NCBI RefSeq assembly: GCF_022347785.1
Contig: NZ_JAKRGA010000002.1
Location: forward strand, 310,001-374,000
DNA: 64,000 bases
From: Psychrobium sp. MM17-31
GTDB taxonomy: Bacteria; Pseudomonadota; Gammaproteobacteria; Enterobacterales; Psychrobiaceae
Direction of reading: 5' to 3'
The translations under genes and the position numbers were made by a program. Position 1 is the stretch's first letter. Each line of letters begins with the position of its first letter. This document shows positions 47,498 through 57,620 of this stretch, in pieces. The notes beneath the pieces are model-generated. The model had not been told where the DNA came from. It worked only from the letters and a program-made list of their open reading frames with translations, and ran no database searches.

Positions 47498-49390
47498 ATG
47501 AATCATAAACTACTCTTTTTAGGTGCCGGCGCACTTGCGCTGGGCGGTTGTAGCCTTAATTTTACGCCAGATGAATCAGATAAAGAGCAACTTGCACAGC
47601 AACTAACTCCTGCGCAACAAGTGAATGTAGCCACCTCACCGGCAGTTACAGCAACTCAGGTAGCGCAAATTGCGGCGCATTCAGCAATGGCCAACCAGCT
47701 ATTTGATGACATCTACAAAGAAAATTTGATGGCAAGCCCGATTCGTCAAACCTATATGGGTATTAAACAAGACTATGACAAATGGGATGATATTAGTGAT
47801 AGCACGGCACAAGCTAATCATTTAAAAGATATTAACGATCTCAATCGCCTTAAAAAGCTCAACCCAGAGCTATTAGATGAGCAAACAAAACTAAGTTTCT
47901 ACCTGTTTGAAAACAAGCTAAAAGACGCTATTAATGATCATCAATGGCGCTTTCACACCTACCCTGTGAGTCAAATGCGCGGCTTACACAGTCAAGCGGT
48001 AAGCATGTTGATTAACGCCCATAAAATTGAAAGTGTAAGCGACGCTCAGGCGTATATTGCTCGCCTTCACGGCTTGAAAAAACTAATGAAGCAGCTGACT
48101 CAAAACCTACGCGATCGCGAAGAACGCGGCATTATGGCACCGCACTTTGTTTATGCTTACGTTATCAATGATTCAATGAATGTGTTAACAGGCAAGCCCT
48201 TTAACTCAAAAAGTGTGAGCCCGTTATACGCAGATTTTTCTCGTAAAGTAGACAAATTATCTTTATCAGATAACGAGAAAGAAACACTCAAGTACCAAGC
48301 GAGAGATGCGTTAGTAAGCGATGTAAAATCTGGCTACAGCACATTAATTAGCTATTTACGAGAGCAGCAAGCCCGCGCGAGTTATGACGACGGCGCTTGG
48401 AAGTTTCCAGACGGCGATCTGTTTTACAAACGCGCATTAGAAAACACCACTACAACCGACTTAACCGCAAAAGAAATTCACGAAATAGGTTTAAGTGAAG
48501 TTGCCCGCATTCACGAAGAAATGCGCGAGATTATACGCAAAGTGAAATTCCAAGGGGACTTAAATCAGTTCTTCGAGTTTATGCGTACCGATAAACAGTT
48601 TTACTACCCTAACACCGATGAAGGCCGTCAGGCTTATCTGACCAAAGCCACCGATTACATAGATCAAATGAAAGGCCGTTTAGACGAGCTGTTTATCGTC
48701 AAACCAAAAGCCGAGCTAGTTGTAAAAGCAGTTGAACCATTTCGCGAAAAATCTGCAGGCAAAGCCTTTTACAACCGCCCTTCTCCGGATGGTACGCGAC
48801 CAGGTCGTTATTACGCCAACCTTTATGACATGAACAATATGCCGAAATACCAAATGGAAGCATTAGCTTTCCACGAAGGTGTACCAGGCCACCATATGCA
48901 ATTGTCATTAGGCATGGAGCTTACTGGCATTCCAGACTTTAGAAAATATGGCCACTACACGGCCTATTCTGAAGGTTGGGGCTTGTATAGCGAATTGCTG
49001 CCAAAAGAGATTGGCTTCTACCAAGATCCATATTCTGACTTTGGCCGCTTGGCGATGGAACTATGGCGCGCATGTCGCTTAGTAGTTGATACAGGCATCC
49101 ACCAAATGCGCTGGACACGTGAACAAGCAATCGATTATTTAGTGCAAAATACACCAAACCCGAAAGGCGATGTGGTTAAAGCGATTGAACGCTATATCGT
49201 GATGCCATCACAAGCGACGGCGTATAAGATTGGTATGATAAAAATCGTTGAATTACGACAAAAAGCCAAAGACAAATTAGGGGCGAAATTCTCGATTCGC
49301 GATTTCCACCACGCGATTTTACGCAATGGCCCGGTGCCATTAAATGTCTTAGAGCAACAAGTTGATAATTACATCAATCAAACGCTGTAG
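47498..49390 (+). CDS. DUF885 family lipoprotein, putative metallopeptidase
   Basis: 630 residues from the ATG at 47498, chosen because AAGGGA lies 7 bases upstream and the protein then has a clean lipoprotein signal (LALGGC near residue 17). The earlier in-frame start at 47441 would bury it. The DUF885 core contains AFHEGVPGHHMQ (an HExxxGH zinc-peptidase-like motif) and YSEGWGLYSE. Family members are predicted peptidases of the cell envelope; the substrate is unknown. Located directly after hemW but with its own leader. Confidence 0.88.
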   Translation: MNHKLLFLGAGALALGGCSLNFTPDESDKEQLAQQLTPAQQVNVATSPAVTATQVAQIAAHSAMANQLFDDIYKENLMASPIRQTYMGIKQDYDKWDDISDSTAQANHLKDINDLNRLKKLNPELLDEQTKLSFYLFENKLKDAINDHQWRFHTYPVSQMRGLHSQAVSMLINAHKIESVSDAQAYIARLHGLKKLMKQLTQNLRDREERGIMAPHFVYAYVINDSMNVLTGKPFNSKSVSPLYADFSRKVDKLSLSDNEKETLKYQARDALVSDVKSGYSTLISYLREQQARASYDDGAWKFPDGDLFYKRALENTTTTDLTAKEIHEIGLSEVARIHEEMREIIRKVKFQGDLNQFFEFMRTDKQFYYPNTDEGRQAYLTKATDYIDQMKGRLDELFIVKPKAELVVKAVEPFREKSAGKAFYNRPSPDGTRPGRYYANLYDMNNMPKYQMEALAFHEGVPGHHMQLSLGMELTGIPDFRKYGHYTAYSEGWGLYSELLPKEIGFYQDPYSDFGRLAMELWRACRLVVDTGIHQMRWTREQAIDYLVQNTPNPKGDVVKAIERYIVMPSQATAYKIGMIKIVELRQKAKDKLGAKFSIRDFHHAILRNGPVPLNVLEQQVDNYINQTL

Positions 49391-49428
49391 CTGTTAAAAA
49401 ATAGCTATCTAACCCTGTAGAAATGAAG

Positions 49429-49448
49429 AGGCCGCTAACTAGCGGCCT
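49429..49448. terminator. Bidirectional terminator after the DUF885 gene
   Basis: AGGCCGCTA-AC-TAGCGGCCT hairpin followed by TCTTTTTG. It overlaps the last codons of the small secreted protein gene on the other strand. Confidence 0.82.
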
Positions 49449-49755
49449 TCTTTTTGTTCTTTACATCGACAGTTATTTGCATCATTGCACCTAATTGAGG
49501 TACATCTTCTGATACTGTTTCCACAAATTTCTGCAGCGGTGCCGTGCGGCTAGTTGCCTTGTAATAAACTCGCCAATGACGTGTACGTTGACACTTTTCA
49601 ACTTCATCGTCCTTACATTTTTTATCTACCAGCTTTAAGATTTGTTGGATCTTATCTACTTTGTACCAAGCGGTAGAAATCGTGGCATCGGCCTGTGCAA
49701 TTGGCATTAGTAGCAGAGCTAGTGCACAGATTTTGGATTTAGTGAATATTGTCAT
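49435..49755 (-). CDS. Small secreted protein of unknown function
   Basis: 106 residues with a signal peptide (about 1-23, cleaved after AQA). The mature part is basic, has two Cys near CKDDEVEKC that could form a disulfide, and ends KNKKKAAS. No family recognised. Its final codons are part of the terminator hairpin shared with the DUF885 gene. Confidence 0.6.
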   Translation of the reverse strand: MTIFTKSKICALALLLMPIAQADATISTAWYKVDKIQQILKLVDKKCKDDEVEKCQRTRHWRVYYKATSRTAPLQKFVETVSEDVPQLGAMMQITVDVKNKKKAAS

Positions 49756-50071
49756 GGTGTCGATTGCAAATGGGCATTTAAGCTATCTTGAATTAAAATT
49801 CATAACTCTACAAGGGACTTAACTGATCTTTGTATCTAAGCGCTGCGCAAAATGCTAGCTCAGTAAACATTAAGCGTAATATTTTATATAAGATAATAAG
49901 CTATTGAAGCTATTAACATTTAATTAAAAATTAAGTAAAAAACTTGCTAAATCAATATTTGGTTAATTTCACCTTTGTTACTGATTGACTTTCAACCACC
50001 AATCATTAGACTTTCCGCGTACTAAAACAAATCACAATAATAAAAAAGAACTAGTTTAGTAACCTTTTATA
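49756..50071. other. Intergenic region, nothing recognised
   Basis: 316 AT-rich bases between two divergent genes. I see no RNA gene, repeat or clear operator. Confidence 0.6.
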
Positions 50072-52819
50072 ATGATCAAACGACTGTCACAATATCTATT
50101 TGTTGTTCTTATGTTACTCATGAGTTATCAAACTTACGCGTTTGATGGCAACAATGTACTATCTAAAATTACATTGCAGTTAGACAGTCAACACCAATTT
50201 AGTCATGCTGGTTTTTACATCGCGAAAGAACAAGGTTTTTACGAAAACTATGGTCTCGATGTCGTTATTAAAGATGCTCCAAACGATGGTTTTGATCCTC
50301 TAACCCCGTTACTCAACCAACAAACCAACTTCACTGTAGTAGGCTCATCAGTAGTCAATCAACTAACATCACATCCCGATTTACGAGTGTTAGCAACCAT
50401 CGAGCAATTTTCGCCTTGGGTTCTTCTCACTAATCCCAACGTTACTATTGATTCACTAAAGCGAAAAAATATAGCTATTACGCATCGCGCCAGCGAGTTG
50501 CATGCAATGCTACGTAAAGCAGGGCTAAGAAAAGACGATTACCAAGTTATCAACAGCGAAGATATTAGCTTATTTAACAATAATCAAGTGGCTGCTATTG
50601 CCATTGAAATTACCGATTTACCTCACATCTCAGCGCAGATATCCAAAGCTTATGAGCTAATAAATTCACGCTCATTGGGACTCAACTTCTACGGCGCGAG
50701 TATTGTCGCACTTGAGCCTTACCTCAGTGGCAATATTGATTTAGCTAAAAAATTTAAACAAGCGACCATCCAAGGGTGGCAATTCGCGCTTGATAATCCG
50801 CAGTACAGTGCCAGCTTTATTAAAAGTGTTTACAATGATGCTCTAAGCGTTAATTCGATGTTGGTTGAATCGAGACAACTGATCTATTTAATGCAGCCAA
50901 ATTTATTGGAAATTGGCGATTCTAGCGAGATGCGTTGGCAACAAATAGCTGCTGATATTGCACCGCAACAAAACGTAAAAACTGACTCTTTAGTTTTTAA
51001 TCTCGCCGCAACAGGCTTCATGTTGTCGCAAACGGTGATTTGGTTTTTAAGTTTTACTCTTTTTGTATTTGTACTGATTCCCATTGCATTTTTGTGGCGC
51101 TCCAAGCACCTTGCTATTAAAGAAATGCGTTTGATGAACAGTATTCTAAAAACGCAGCAGCAAGCATCGATTGACGGTATTCTTACATTCAATGCACAAG
51201 GAAAACTAGTTTCTGCAAACAAACAGTTTAGAGAACTTTGGGGCTTAGACGAAAAGCAATTCGTTAATACTGACAATTGGCATGTGCTTTACGCTATGAC
51301 CAAAAAAGTAACTAACACCAAAGAATTCTTAATGTCGGTTCGCTCCCACAACGCCGATAACAATACACAAAGCTTCGCCGAGATTAATTTGAAAGATGGC
51401 CGTACCTTTGAGCGATTCTCCGCGCCGTTATTTGACGAGCAAAAAACCTTTGTTGGCCGCTTTTGGAGCTTTCGCGATATCACGCAGCGTAAATTGGCAG
51501 AAGAAAATATATGGTTACAAGCCAACTTTGATAGCCTAACAGATTTACCCAACCGCTTAATGTTTAAAGAACGCCTGATTTTCGAAATCAAAAAAACCGC
51601 GCGTAGCGGCAAGCAGGTAGCGCTCTTGTTCTTAGATCTCGATCGCTTTAAAGAGGTCAATGATTCAATGGGACACGATGTCGGCGATCAGCTGTTAATT
51701 GAAGTTGCCTCTCGCCTCAAGAAATGTGTTCGAGATATAGATATGGTCGCTCGTTTAGGCGGTGACGAATTTACAATAATTCTAAGCGATCTCGAAAATA
51801 TCTCAGTCATTGAACGTATCGCCAATAGCATTTTAGCAGCCTTAGCGACACCATTTGAACTCAATGGCCAACCTCATTACATTAGCACCAGTATAGGTAT
51901 TACTTTTAGCCCAAATGATGGTGTAGACGACGTACAATTATTAAAAAACGCCGACCAAGCTATGTATCACGCCAAAGCGCTGGGGCGTAATAACTTTCAA
52001 TACTTTACTCAAGAATTACAATCAAACGCCAGTAAACGCGTCGCTCTGTCCAACGACTTACGGATGGCAATTGAACGCCAAGAACTCTATCTAGAGTATC
52101 AACCAATCGTTTGCATGCATTCTAAAAAAATTATGAAAGCAGAGGCCTTATTGCGCTGGAAGCATCCAGAGCTTGGTATAGTGCCACCAAATGAATTTAT
52201 TGAATTGGCTGAAGAAACCGGCCTTATCAATATCATTGGCGAATGGGTGTTTGAGCAAGCTGCGAAACAAGTTAAAATTTTTCAACGAATTGAGCCGCAG
52301 TTTAGTATTTCGGTGAATACCTCGCCGGTGCAGTATCACAGTGAAACGCTCGATCCTAAAGCATGGTGCCGCCATTTAACGGAGCAAGGCGTGCGGGATA
52401 AGTCGATTATTGTGGAATTAACAGAAACCTTGCTGATTAAATCTAATCAAAAGTCGATGCAAACCTTAAAGGATTTCCGCTCTTGTGGTATGCCTATCGC
52501 ACTTGATGACTTTGGAACGGGCTACTCTTCGCTATCTTATCTCAACAAATTTGATATCGATTACTTAAAAATAGATCGCAGCTTTGTTTCGAACCTGAGC
52601 CCACAATCAAAAGAAATAGCTCTGTGTAAAGCGATTATTACCATGGCTGATAGCCTTGGTATGAAAACCGTAGCAGAAGGTATTGAAACCGCAGAACAAA
52701 GCCAGTTGTTAAGTGAAATGGGCTGTAACTTTGGCCAAGGGTTCTTCCTTTCAAAACCGATGCGCGCTAGCGCGATCATTCAATTACTCAATGAGCAATC
52801 CGTTGTTGAGCTGATTTAA
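50072..52819 (+). CDS. NMT1-type periplasmic sensor fused to PAS, GGDEF and EAL domains
   Basis: A 915-residue receptor. After a signal peptide (1-23), a periplasmic binding-protein domain of the NMT1/ThiY type covers about 28-300 (HAGFYIAKEQGFYENYGLDV), followed by one membrane helix (about 315-340) and PAS (about 355-470). GGDEF (about 480-645) has an intact RLGGDEF with a preceding RDID inhibitory site, and EAL (about 655-905) has EALLRW, ELTETLL, DDFGTGYSS and KIDRSF. Both enzymatic halves look active, so it may switch between making and breaking cyclic-di-GMP in response to a small nutrient. Its stop overlaps that of the convergent MbnH-like gene. Confidence 0.92.
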   Translation: MIKRLSQYLFVVLMLLMSYQTYAFDGNNVLSKITLQLDSQHQFSHAGFYIAKEQGFYENYGLDVVIKDAPNDGFDPLTPLLNQQTNFTVVGSSVVNQLTSHPDLRVLATIEQFSPWVLLTNPNVTIDSLKRKNIAITHRASELHAMLRKAGLRKDDYQVINSEDISLFNNNQVAAIAIEITDLPHISAQISKAYELINSRSLGLNFYGASIVALEPYLSGNIDLAKKFKQATIQGWQFALDNPQYSASFIKSVYNDALSVNSMLVESRQLIYLMQPNLLEIGDSSEMRWQQIAADIAPQQNVKTDSLVFNLAATGFMLSQTVIWFLSFTLFVFVLIPIAFLWRSKHLAIKEMRLMNSILKTQQQASIDGILTFNAQGKLVSANKQFRELWGLDEKQFVNTDNWHVLYAMTKKVTNTKEFLMSVRSHNADNNTQSFAEINLKDGRTFERFSAPLFDEQKTFVGRFWSFRDITQRKLAEENIWLQANFDSLTDLPNRLMFKERLIFEIKKTARSGKQVALLFLDLDRFKEVNDSMGHDVGDQLLIEVASRLKKCVRDIDMVARLGGDEFTIILSDLENISVIERIANSILAALATPFELNGQPHYISTSIGITFSPNDGVDDVQLLKNADQAMYHAKALGRNNFQYFTQELQSNASKRVALSNDLRMAIERQELYLEYQPIVCMHSKKIMKAEALLRWKHPELGIVPPNEFIELAEETGLINIIGEWVFEQAAKQVKIFQRIEPQFSISVNTSPVQYHSETLDPKAWCRHLTEQGVRDKSIIVELTETLLIKSNQKSMQTLKDFRSCGMPIALDDFGTGYSSLSYLNKFDIDYLKIDRSFVSNLSPQSKEIALCKAIITMADSLGMKTVAEGIETAEQSQLLSEMGCNFGQGFFLSKPMRASAIIQLLNEQSVVELI

Positions 52820-53958
52820 TTACGCTGCTCAAATGGATTGCTGAACGCCGGGTTGACTATAAAATCTTGATCGCTAAGGGCATGTAAAAACGCTAATAAA
52901 TCCTGTTTTTGCTGTTCATCTAAATCAAACCCTTTAACAAACTGGCTCTTATGTGGATTAAGACGGCCATCACCAACGTATTTACCATCAGTTATATTTC
53001 GGCCCCCAGCTGCATAAAACTCTATAACCTGCTCTAATGTCGCAATACTCCCATCGTGCATATATGGGGCAGTTAATGCGACGTTGCGAAGCGTAGGCGT
53101 GCGAAACCTGCCGACATCTTGCATCTTAGCGCTAGCTTCAAAAAGTCCAGTATCTAGCTCAGGATAGTTATATTTTCCTGCGGTGTTATACAGACCAGTA
53201 TTGTGAAAGGCACGCAAGTCCAGCTGCTGTTTTTCATGGGTTGTCGATTGCGTAAAATTAAATCCGCCATGACAATGATGACATTCGAGCTTTTCGGAAA
53301 AAAACATATTCATTCCTCGCAACTGAGAAGGCGTCAAAGCGTTGTCTTTCATTTGATAGGCGTATTGGTCAAATGGACTGTTTAAAGAAATTAAACTTCG
53401 GGTAAAACTAGCCAAAGCCTTAACGATGCGATCAAAATTAATCTCATCATCACCGAAGGCATCTTCAAATAGCGATTGATACAAGGGGGAATCTAATCGT
53501 TTTAAAATCTCAAATTCATGCCCTGTTACCCCCATTTCCACAGGTTCCTCGCCAAATAACGGCAATAGTATTTGTCGTTCAAGAGTGAAGATTTCATCAT
53601 TCGCCCAAGTGAGGGAATGATTAAAAGCCACATTAACCAATGCTTGAGCGTTACGGCGATGCACCTGCCCTGTTGAGCCAATTGAAGTTACCAGTGGCTC
53701 TGAGAATGCTTTTGATTGTAGATGACAGCTAGCACAAGATTGCACCTGATTCGCAGACAATCGGGTGTCATAAAACAAATGACGTCCAAGTTCGACTTTT
53801 TCCACCGACATGGGATTATCTGCTGGCACGAATGGCTTGGGAAAGCCTTGAGGAAACTTCCAGTCATAAGGTTCATTTGAGGTAGTAGTATCACCGCACG
53901 ACACCATGAATATGCTACTTAAAACCGCAATTAAAACTGGAATTTTAAACTTCATCAT
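52816..53958 (-). CDS. Di-haem enzyme of the MbnH / cytochrome c peroxidase family
   Basis: A 380-residue lipoprotein (lipobox VSC near residue 21). Two c-type haem sites are visible, CASCH near residue 80 and CHHCH near residue 230, with the family blocks LGRHLFYDTRLSANQ, FRTPTLRNVALTAPYMHDG and KGFDLDEQQKQDLLAFLHAL. It is paired with an MbnP-like gene whose stop coincides with its start, the arrangement known as the metallo-mystery pair. In methanotrophs MbnH oxidises a Trp of MbnP to kynurenine, creating a copper site. A similar role here is inferred. Confidence 0.88.
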   Translation of the reverse strand: MMKFKIPVLIAVLSSIFMVSCGDTTTSNEPYDWKFPQGFPKPFVPADNPMSVEKVELGRHLFYDTRLSANQVQSCASCHLQSKAFSEPLVTSIGSTGQVHRRNAQALVNVAFNHSLTWANDEIFTLERQILLPLFGEEPVEMGVTGHEFEILKRLDSPLYQSLFEDAFGDDEINFDRIVKALASFTRSLISLNSPFDQYAYQMKDNALTPSQLRGMNMFFSEKLECHHCHGGFNFTQSTTHEKQQLDLRAFHNTGLYNTAGKYNYPELDTGLFEASAKMQDVGRFRTPTLRNVALTAPYMHDGSIATLEQVIEFYAAGGRNITDGKYVGDGRLNPHKSQFVKGFDLDEQQKQDLLAFLHALSDQDFIVNPAFSNPFEQRN

Positions 53959-54743
53959 TATTGATAAAACACCGATGTATTTTTGTTGTTCATATTGCGA
54001 TTTAGCTCATTACAGCTTTTCTGAGTAGGCATAGATAAGCACCGTGTCGACGCGCCCAATTCAATTCCTTGCACGATACGGCCAATATCAACTTTGATGG
54101 CTTTGTTTTTATCAAATTGTTCAACAAGCACATTAATATGATTTGGTTCTCGGCATTGCTGCTTCGGCGCCCTCATTGCGCTAGGAGAGTTACAACCAAC
54201 CGCACCAATATGATACGCCCAGCCTTCACCAGCATGATTATCAAGATCTAGGCGCAGAGATTTATATCCTTGCTGCCAAGTCCAAAACATATTGCCATTG
54301 TCAAAAATACCTTGTGCCTGCAGCGGGTTTTGATGATTTAAATTAAACGGTACCGCTATCTTAAAAGAGATGGCAGATATTTTTTCCGGTAAGGCGTCAG
54401 TAAGTGCCAACTGCCAATTTTGTGATTGATTGTCTCGACAGTGCTGCCCTATTAACGCCACACCATCGGTTTGCCATTTAGTTGCTTGCAAAGAGACAGG
54501 GTGCCAGCCTTTATCACCTTTAACTTGTACTGACGAAAGGTAAAACCAAAACTGCGATAGCTGATACTGCTGTTTTAACGAAGAATTACAATTGACGGGT
54601 ATATTGTCACTTTGTAACAAAAACTCTAAGTATTGATTTTGCTTATTATTATCACATCCAACTAGCAGCGCTATCGATGCAACACTACAAAGTAACCCTA
54701 TATTTTTTAATACTTTAATTAACACGTTTACGTTAAAGTCCAT
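53958..54743 (-). CDS. MbnP-like four-Cys metal-binding protein
   Basis: A 261-residue lipoprotein (VGC lipobox near residue 29). The family pattern is visible: LSQFWFYLSSVQV, WTWQQGYKSLRLDLD, and paired Cys in VNCNSS, GQHCRDN, GAVGCNSPS and QQCREPNH. The Trp residues in the first two blocks include the candidate for oxidation by the partner haem enzyme. It is upstream of and overlaps the MbnH-like gene, and has a 71-base divergent promoter region shared with the large surface protein. Confidence 0.85.
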   Translation of the reverse strand: MDFNVNVLIKVLKNIGLLCSVASIALLVGCDNNKQNQYLEFLLQSDNIPVNCNSSLKQQYQLSQFWFYLSSVQVKGDKGWHPVSLQATKWQTDGVALIGQHCRDNQSQNWQLALTDALPEKISAISFKIAVPFNLNHQNPLQAQGIFDNGNMFWTWQQGYKSLRLDLDNHAGEGWAYHIGAVGCNSPSAMRAPKQQCREPNHINVLVEQFDKNKAIKVDIGRIVQGIELGASTRCLSMPTQKSCNELNRNMNNKNTSVFYQ

Positions 54744-54814
54744 TACTATTTTGCTTGCTAAAATAGCACAATACAGTAAGGTACTGGCAACACAATTTTA
54801 CAAGGATTTTACAA

Positions 54815-57568
54815 ATGTCGTCATTTACTAAGTTTATGACCTGTAGTATTTCTGTATTTCTAATGATTTTAGCTTCCTTTGATAGCGATGCACACGCTGA
54901 AAAAGACAAGGCTCGCTATGTCGCTCCTAATGGTGTGGATCAGGGGTTATGTGATAATCCACTGCGCCCGTGTAAAACGATGCTTTATGGCATTTCCAAA
55001 GCGGCTAAAGGCGATAAGCTATTAATGGCTGCTGGCGACTACAGTCTTGAATCACTTGAAGAAATTTTAGCGTTAAAAGGCGCTTTAGTGCCAGTGTATG
55101 GCGGCTATAATAGATTCGACCATTACAGTAACCAAAGCCCTGCTACTAATATCACTCGATTATATGGCGTACCCAGTGACTTGACAGATATCGCACGCCA
55201 GAAAGGCTTTACTTTAATGAATGATGGCAAGTCTAAATTCTCACAGCAAAGAATAGCCAGCGCGAATCAACAATACACTGCTGCTAGCCAAAGCCAATCC
55301 GCGACTCCCTGTGTCAATGGTAAAGCAGGTGCATTTAGCTGTAATAATATTGATTTAGTCGCTCATGTTGCGCTAGAAGATTTTAGTTTTAAACCTAGTG
55401 CTGGCAATGATATTTGGGGACATGTTGATTTAAACACTAATAAAGAATACGCCATTATGGGCATTCTCAATGGTATTGCAGTATTCGATCTCTCAAATCC
55501 TGAAGCACCGAGAGAAGTAGGCTCAATATCTGGAAAAAACTCGAGCTGGCGTGATATCAAGGTCTATCAATATTTTGATAAAAATATTGGCACTTGGCAA
55601 GCTTATGCCTATGCAACTGTTGACGACACGAATGACTTTGTCAGCATCATAGATCTCAATCAATTGCCAAATAGCGTCTCTTTAGTGACCAAAGACACAG
55701 CTGTCGCCATGGCACATAACGTTTATATCAGCAACGTAGATTACACTACTAATACCGCACTCAAAGATGCAACTCCAACATTACAGCTAGTTGGTGCGCA
55801 AGGCTCAAAGATAAGCTCAAGATCCTTCTTGAGTTACTCACTGGCAGATCCGAAGCAACTTTCGCCACTGCCTGTCGGTGCTAACGGTTCAAATGGATAT
55901 ACCCATGATGGAACATCATTGCGAATTGATGACGATCGAAAGGCGACTGATTGTGTCGATTCAAACAAGACCTGTGAAGTCTTTGTTGATTTTAATGAAA
56001 ACGAAATCATGATTTGGGACGCAACAACGCCAGGACAAGAAAGGAAATTAAGTCAAACGACTTATAACGACGTTTCACCATCAGCTCAATATGTCCATTC
56101 TGGATGGTGGAGTGAGGACAAGAAGTACATTTTTGTTCATGATGAATTTGATGAAAGCCGCGGTGGTCTAAACACAACATTGCGGATATATGACATCTCG
56201 TCGTTGACTAAACCTAGTCTCGCAGCAGTGTGGAAAGGTGAAACTCGGGCAATAGATCACAACGGTTTCGTGAGAGGAAATCGTTATTACATGTCCAATT
56301 ATCGCCGCGGATTAACCATTTTAGATATTACCGATCCAACAGCGCCCCAAGAGGTAGGATTCTTCGATACCTATGTCGCAAATGACTCTAGTGGGTTCGA
56401 TGGCGCATGGGGAGCCTACCCTTTCCTACCATCGGGATTAATATTAGTTAGCGATATTAAAGGTGGCCTTTTCGTATTAAGAGATAATACTCGCACGGTT
56501 TCGCAAGGCACTCTTTCTTTTGCCACAGATGAAACACAGATTGCGGCAAATAACACTGTAGATATCGATATTAAGCGCGTAAATGGCAGCGAGGATGAGA
56601 TTACCGTCGGCTGGGAAATTCTCCCTGGTAGTGCACTAGCTGGCGAAGATTATGTTGATCAATCAGGCATCCTCACTTGGCAGGCTGATAACACTGATTC
56701 TAAAACTATCAGTATTCAAGTTGCCGACAATGGTGTAAATGAAACAAAAGAGCAATTTTTTGTTCGCTTATTTAATCCAACAAACGGTGCAACACTGTCT
56801 AGTCCTCACTACACCACAGTCACTATTGAAGGAAAAAAAGTTGCGGGAGCAATAGGATTCGAGCATTCACAACTGGCTTTAAATGAGCAAAGTGGTACGA
56901 CAAAAATTCAAGTTTATAGGATCGGTGGCAGCGATGGAGCTGTTAGTGTGTCATTTGAATTATCAGCAGATAGCGCAACTATCAACGAAGACATTGTTAA
57001 CGCATCAGGCACTCTTGAATGGCAAGATGGCGATATGCAGCCCAAACCTATTGACTTAACATTAATTAACGATGAATTATTAGAACAAGACGAGTCACTA
57101 ACGCTAACCCTATCGGCAAACAACGACACAGTGCTTGCAAGCAACTCCGCGCTAGTAGTGACGATTAAAGACGATGATAGTAACACTCCACCAGTGCTTA
57201 CTATTAGTGAAAATTTTGAGGTCAATACTAGCCAAACAGCTAGTCTAACTAGTAGTGCTACAGATGCTGAAAATGATGAAATAACCTTTCAATGGCGACA
57301 AACTTCTGGTCCGTCAGTCACGCTAATCAATAGTACAATGAGCGAAGCGAGCTTCGTCGCACCACTCCAAGCCATGACTATTGAATTCACTGTTACAGCC
57401 ACAGATAGCCGCGGTGCTGCGTCAGAAAAGTCGCTTACTGTTACTGTCAAGCAGTCTACAGAGCCAGAACCCACCAACCCTGATATTAGTGGCGGTAGTT
57501 TGTATTACTTCCTCTTCATGCTTGTGGGGTTAGTCACACTTCGTCATAGACGAATAATCAAATCGTAG
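54815..57568 (+). CDS. Large surface protein: choice-of-anchor B type with Calx-beta repeats and GlyGly-CTERM-like tail
   Basis: 917 residues with a signal peptide (about 1-28). Residues 33-125 resemble the start of a right-handed beta-helix protein (YVAPNGVDQGLCDNPLRPCKT). A choice-of-anchor B / LVIVD-repeat beta-propeller region (about 165-565) begins with the typical CVNGKAGAFSCNNIDLVAHV. Two Calx-beta domains (about 570-680 and 685-785) and a PKD/cadherin-like domain (about 795-890) follow. The end SGGSLYYFLF plus a hydrophobic helix and RHRR fits GlyGly-CTERM sorting by rhombosortase. It is divergent from the MbnP/MbnH pair. Confidence 0.82.
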   Translation: MSSFTKFMTCSISVFLMILASFDSDAHAEKDKARYVAPNGVDQGLCDNPLRPCKTMLYGISKAAKGDKLLMAAGDYSLESLEEILALKGALVPVYGGYNRFDHYSNQSPATNITRLYGVPSDLTDIARQKGFTLMNDGKSKFSQQRIASANQQYTAASQSQSATPCVNGKAGAFSCNNIDLVAHVALEDFSFKPSAGNDIWGHVDLNTNKEYAIMGILNGIAVFDLSNPEAPREVGSISGKNSSWRDIKVYQYFDKNIGTWQAYAYATVDDTNDFVSIIDLNQLPNSVSLVTKDTAVAMAHNVYISNVDYTTNTALKDATPTLQLVGAQGSKISSRSFLSYSLADPKQLSPLPVGANGSNGYTHDGTSLRIDDDRKATDCVDSNKTCEVFVDFNENEIMIWDATTPGQERKLSQTTYNDVSPSAQYVHSGWWSEDKKYIFVHDEFDESRGGLNTTLRIYDISSLTKPSLAAVWKGETRAIDHNGFVRGNRYYMSNYRRGLTILDITDPTAPQEVGFFDTYVANDSSGFDGAWGAYPFLPSGLILVSDIKGGLFVLRDNTRTVSQGTLSFATDETQIAANNTVDIDIKRVNGSEDEITVGWEILPGSALAGEDYVDQSGILTWQADNTDSKTISIQVADNGVNETKEQFFVRLFNPTNGATLSSPHYTTVTIEGKKVAGAIGFEHSQLALNEQSGTTKIQVYRIGGSDGAVSVSFELSADSATINEDIVNASGTLEWQDGDMQPKPIDLTLINDELLEQDESLTLTLSANNDTVLASNSALVVTIKDDDSNTPPVLTISENFEVNTSQTASLTSSATDAENDEITFQWRQTSGPSVTLINSTMSEASFVAPLQAMTIEFTVTATDSRGAASEKSLTVTVKQSTEPEPTNPDISGGSLYYFLFMLVGLVTLRHRRIIKS

Positions 57569-57574
57569 ATACTA

Positions 57575-57600
57575 AAATGCCGCTTTAAAAGCGGCATTTT
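57575..57600. terminator. Bidirectional terminator between the surface protein and yggN-like genes
   Basis: ATGCCGCTTT and AAAGCGGCAT arms with A-run before and T-run after. Confidence 0.87.
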
Positions 57601-57620
57601 TTATGGGAAATTTTAAAGCA

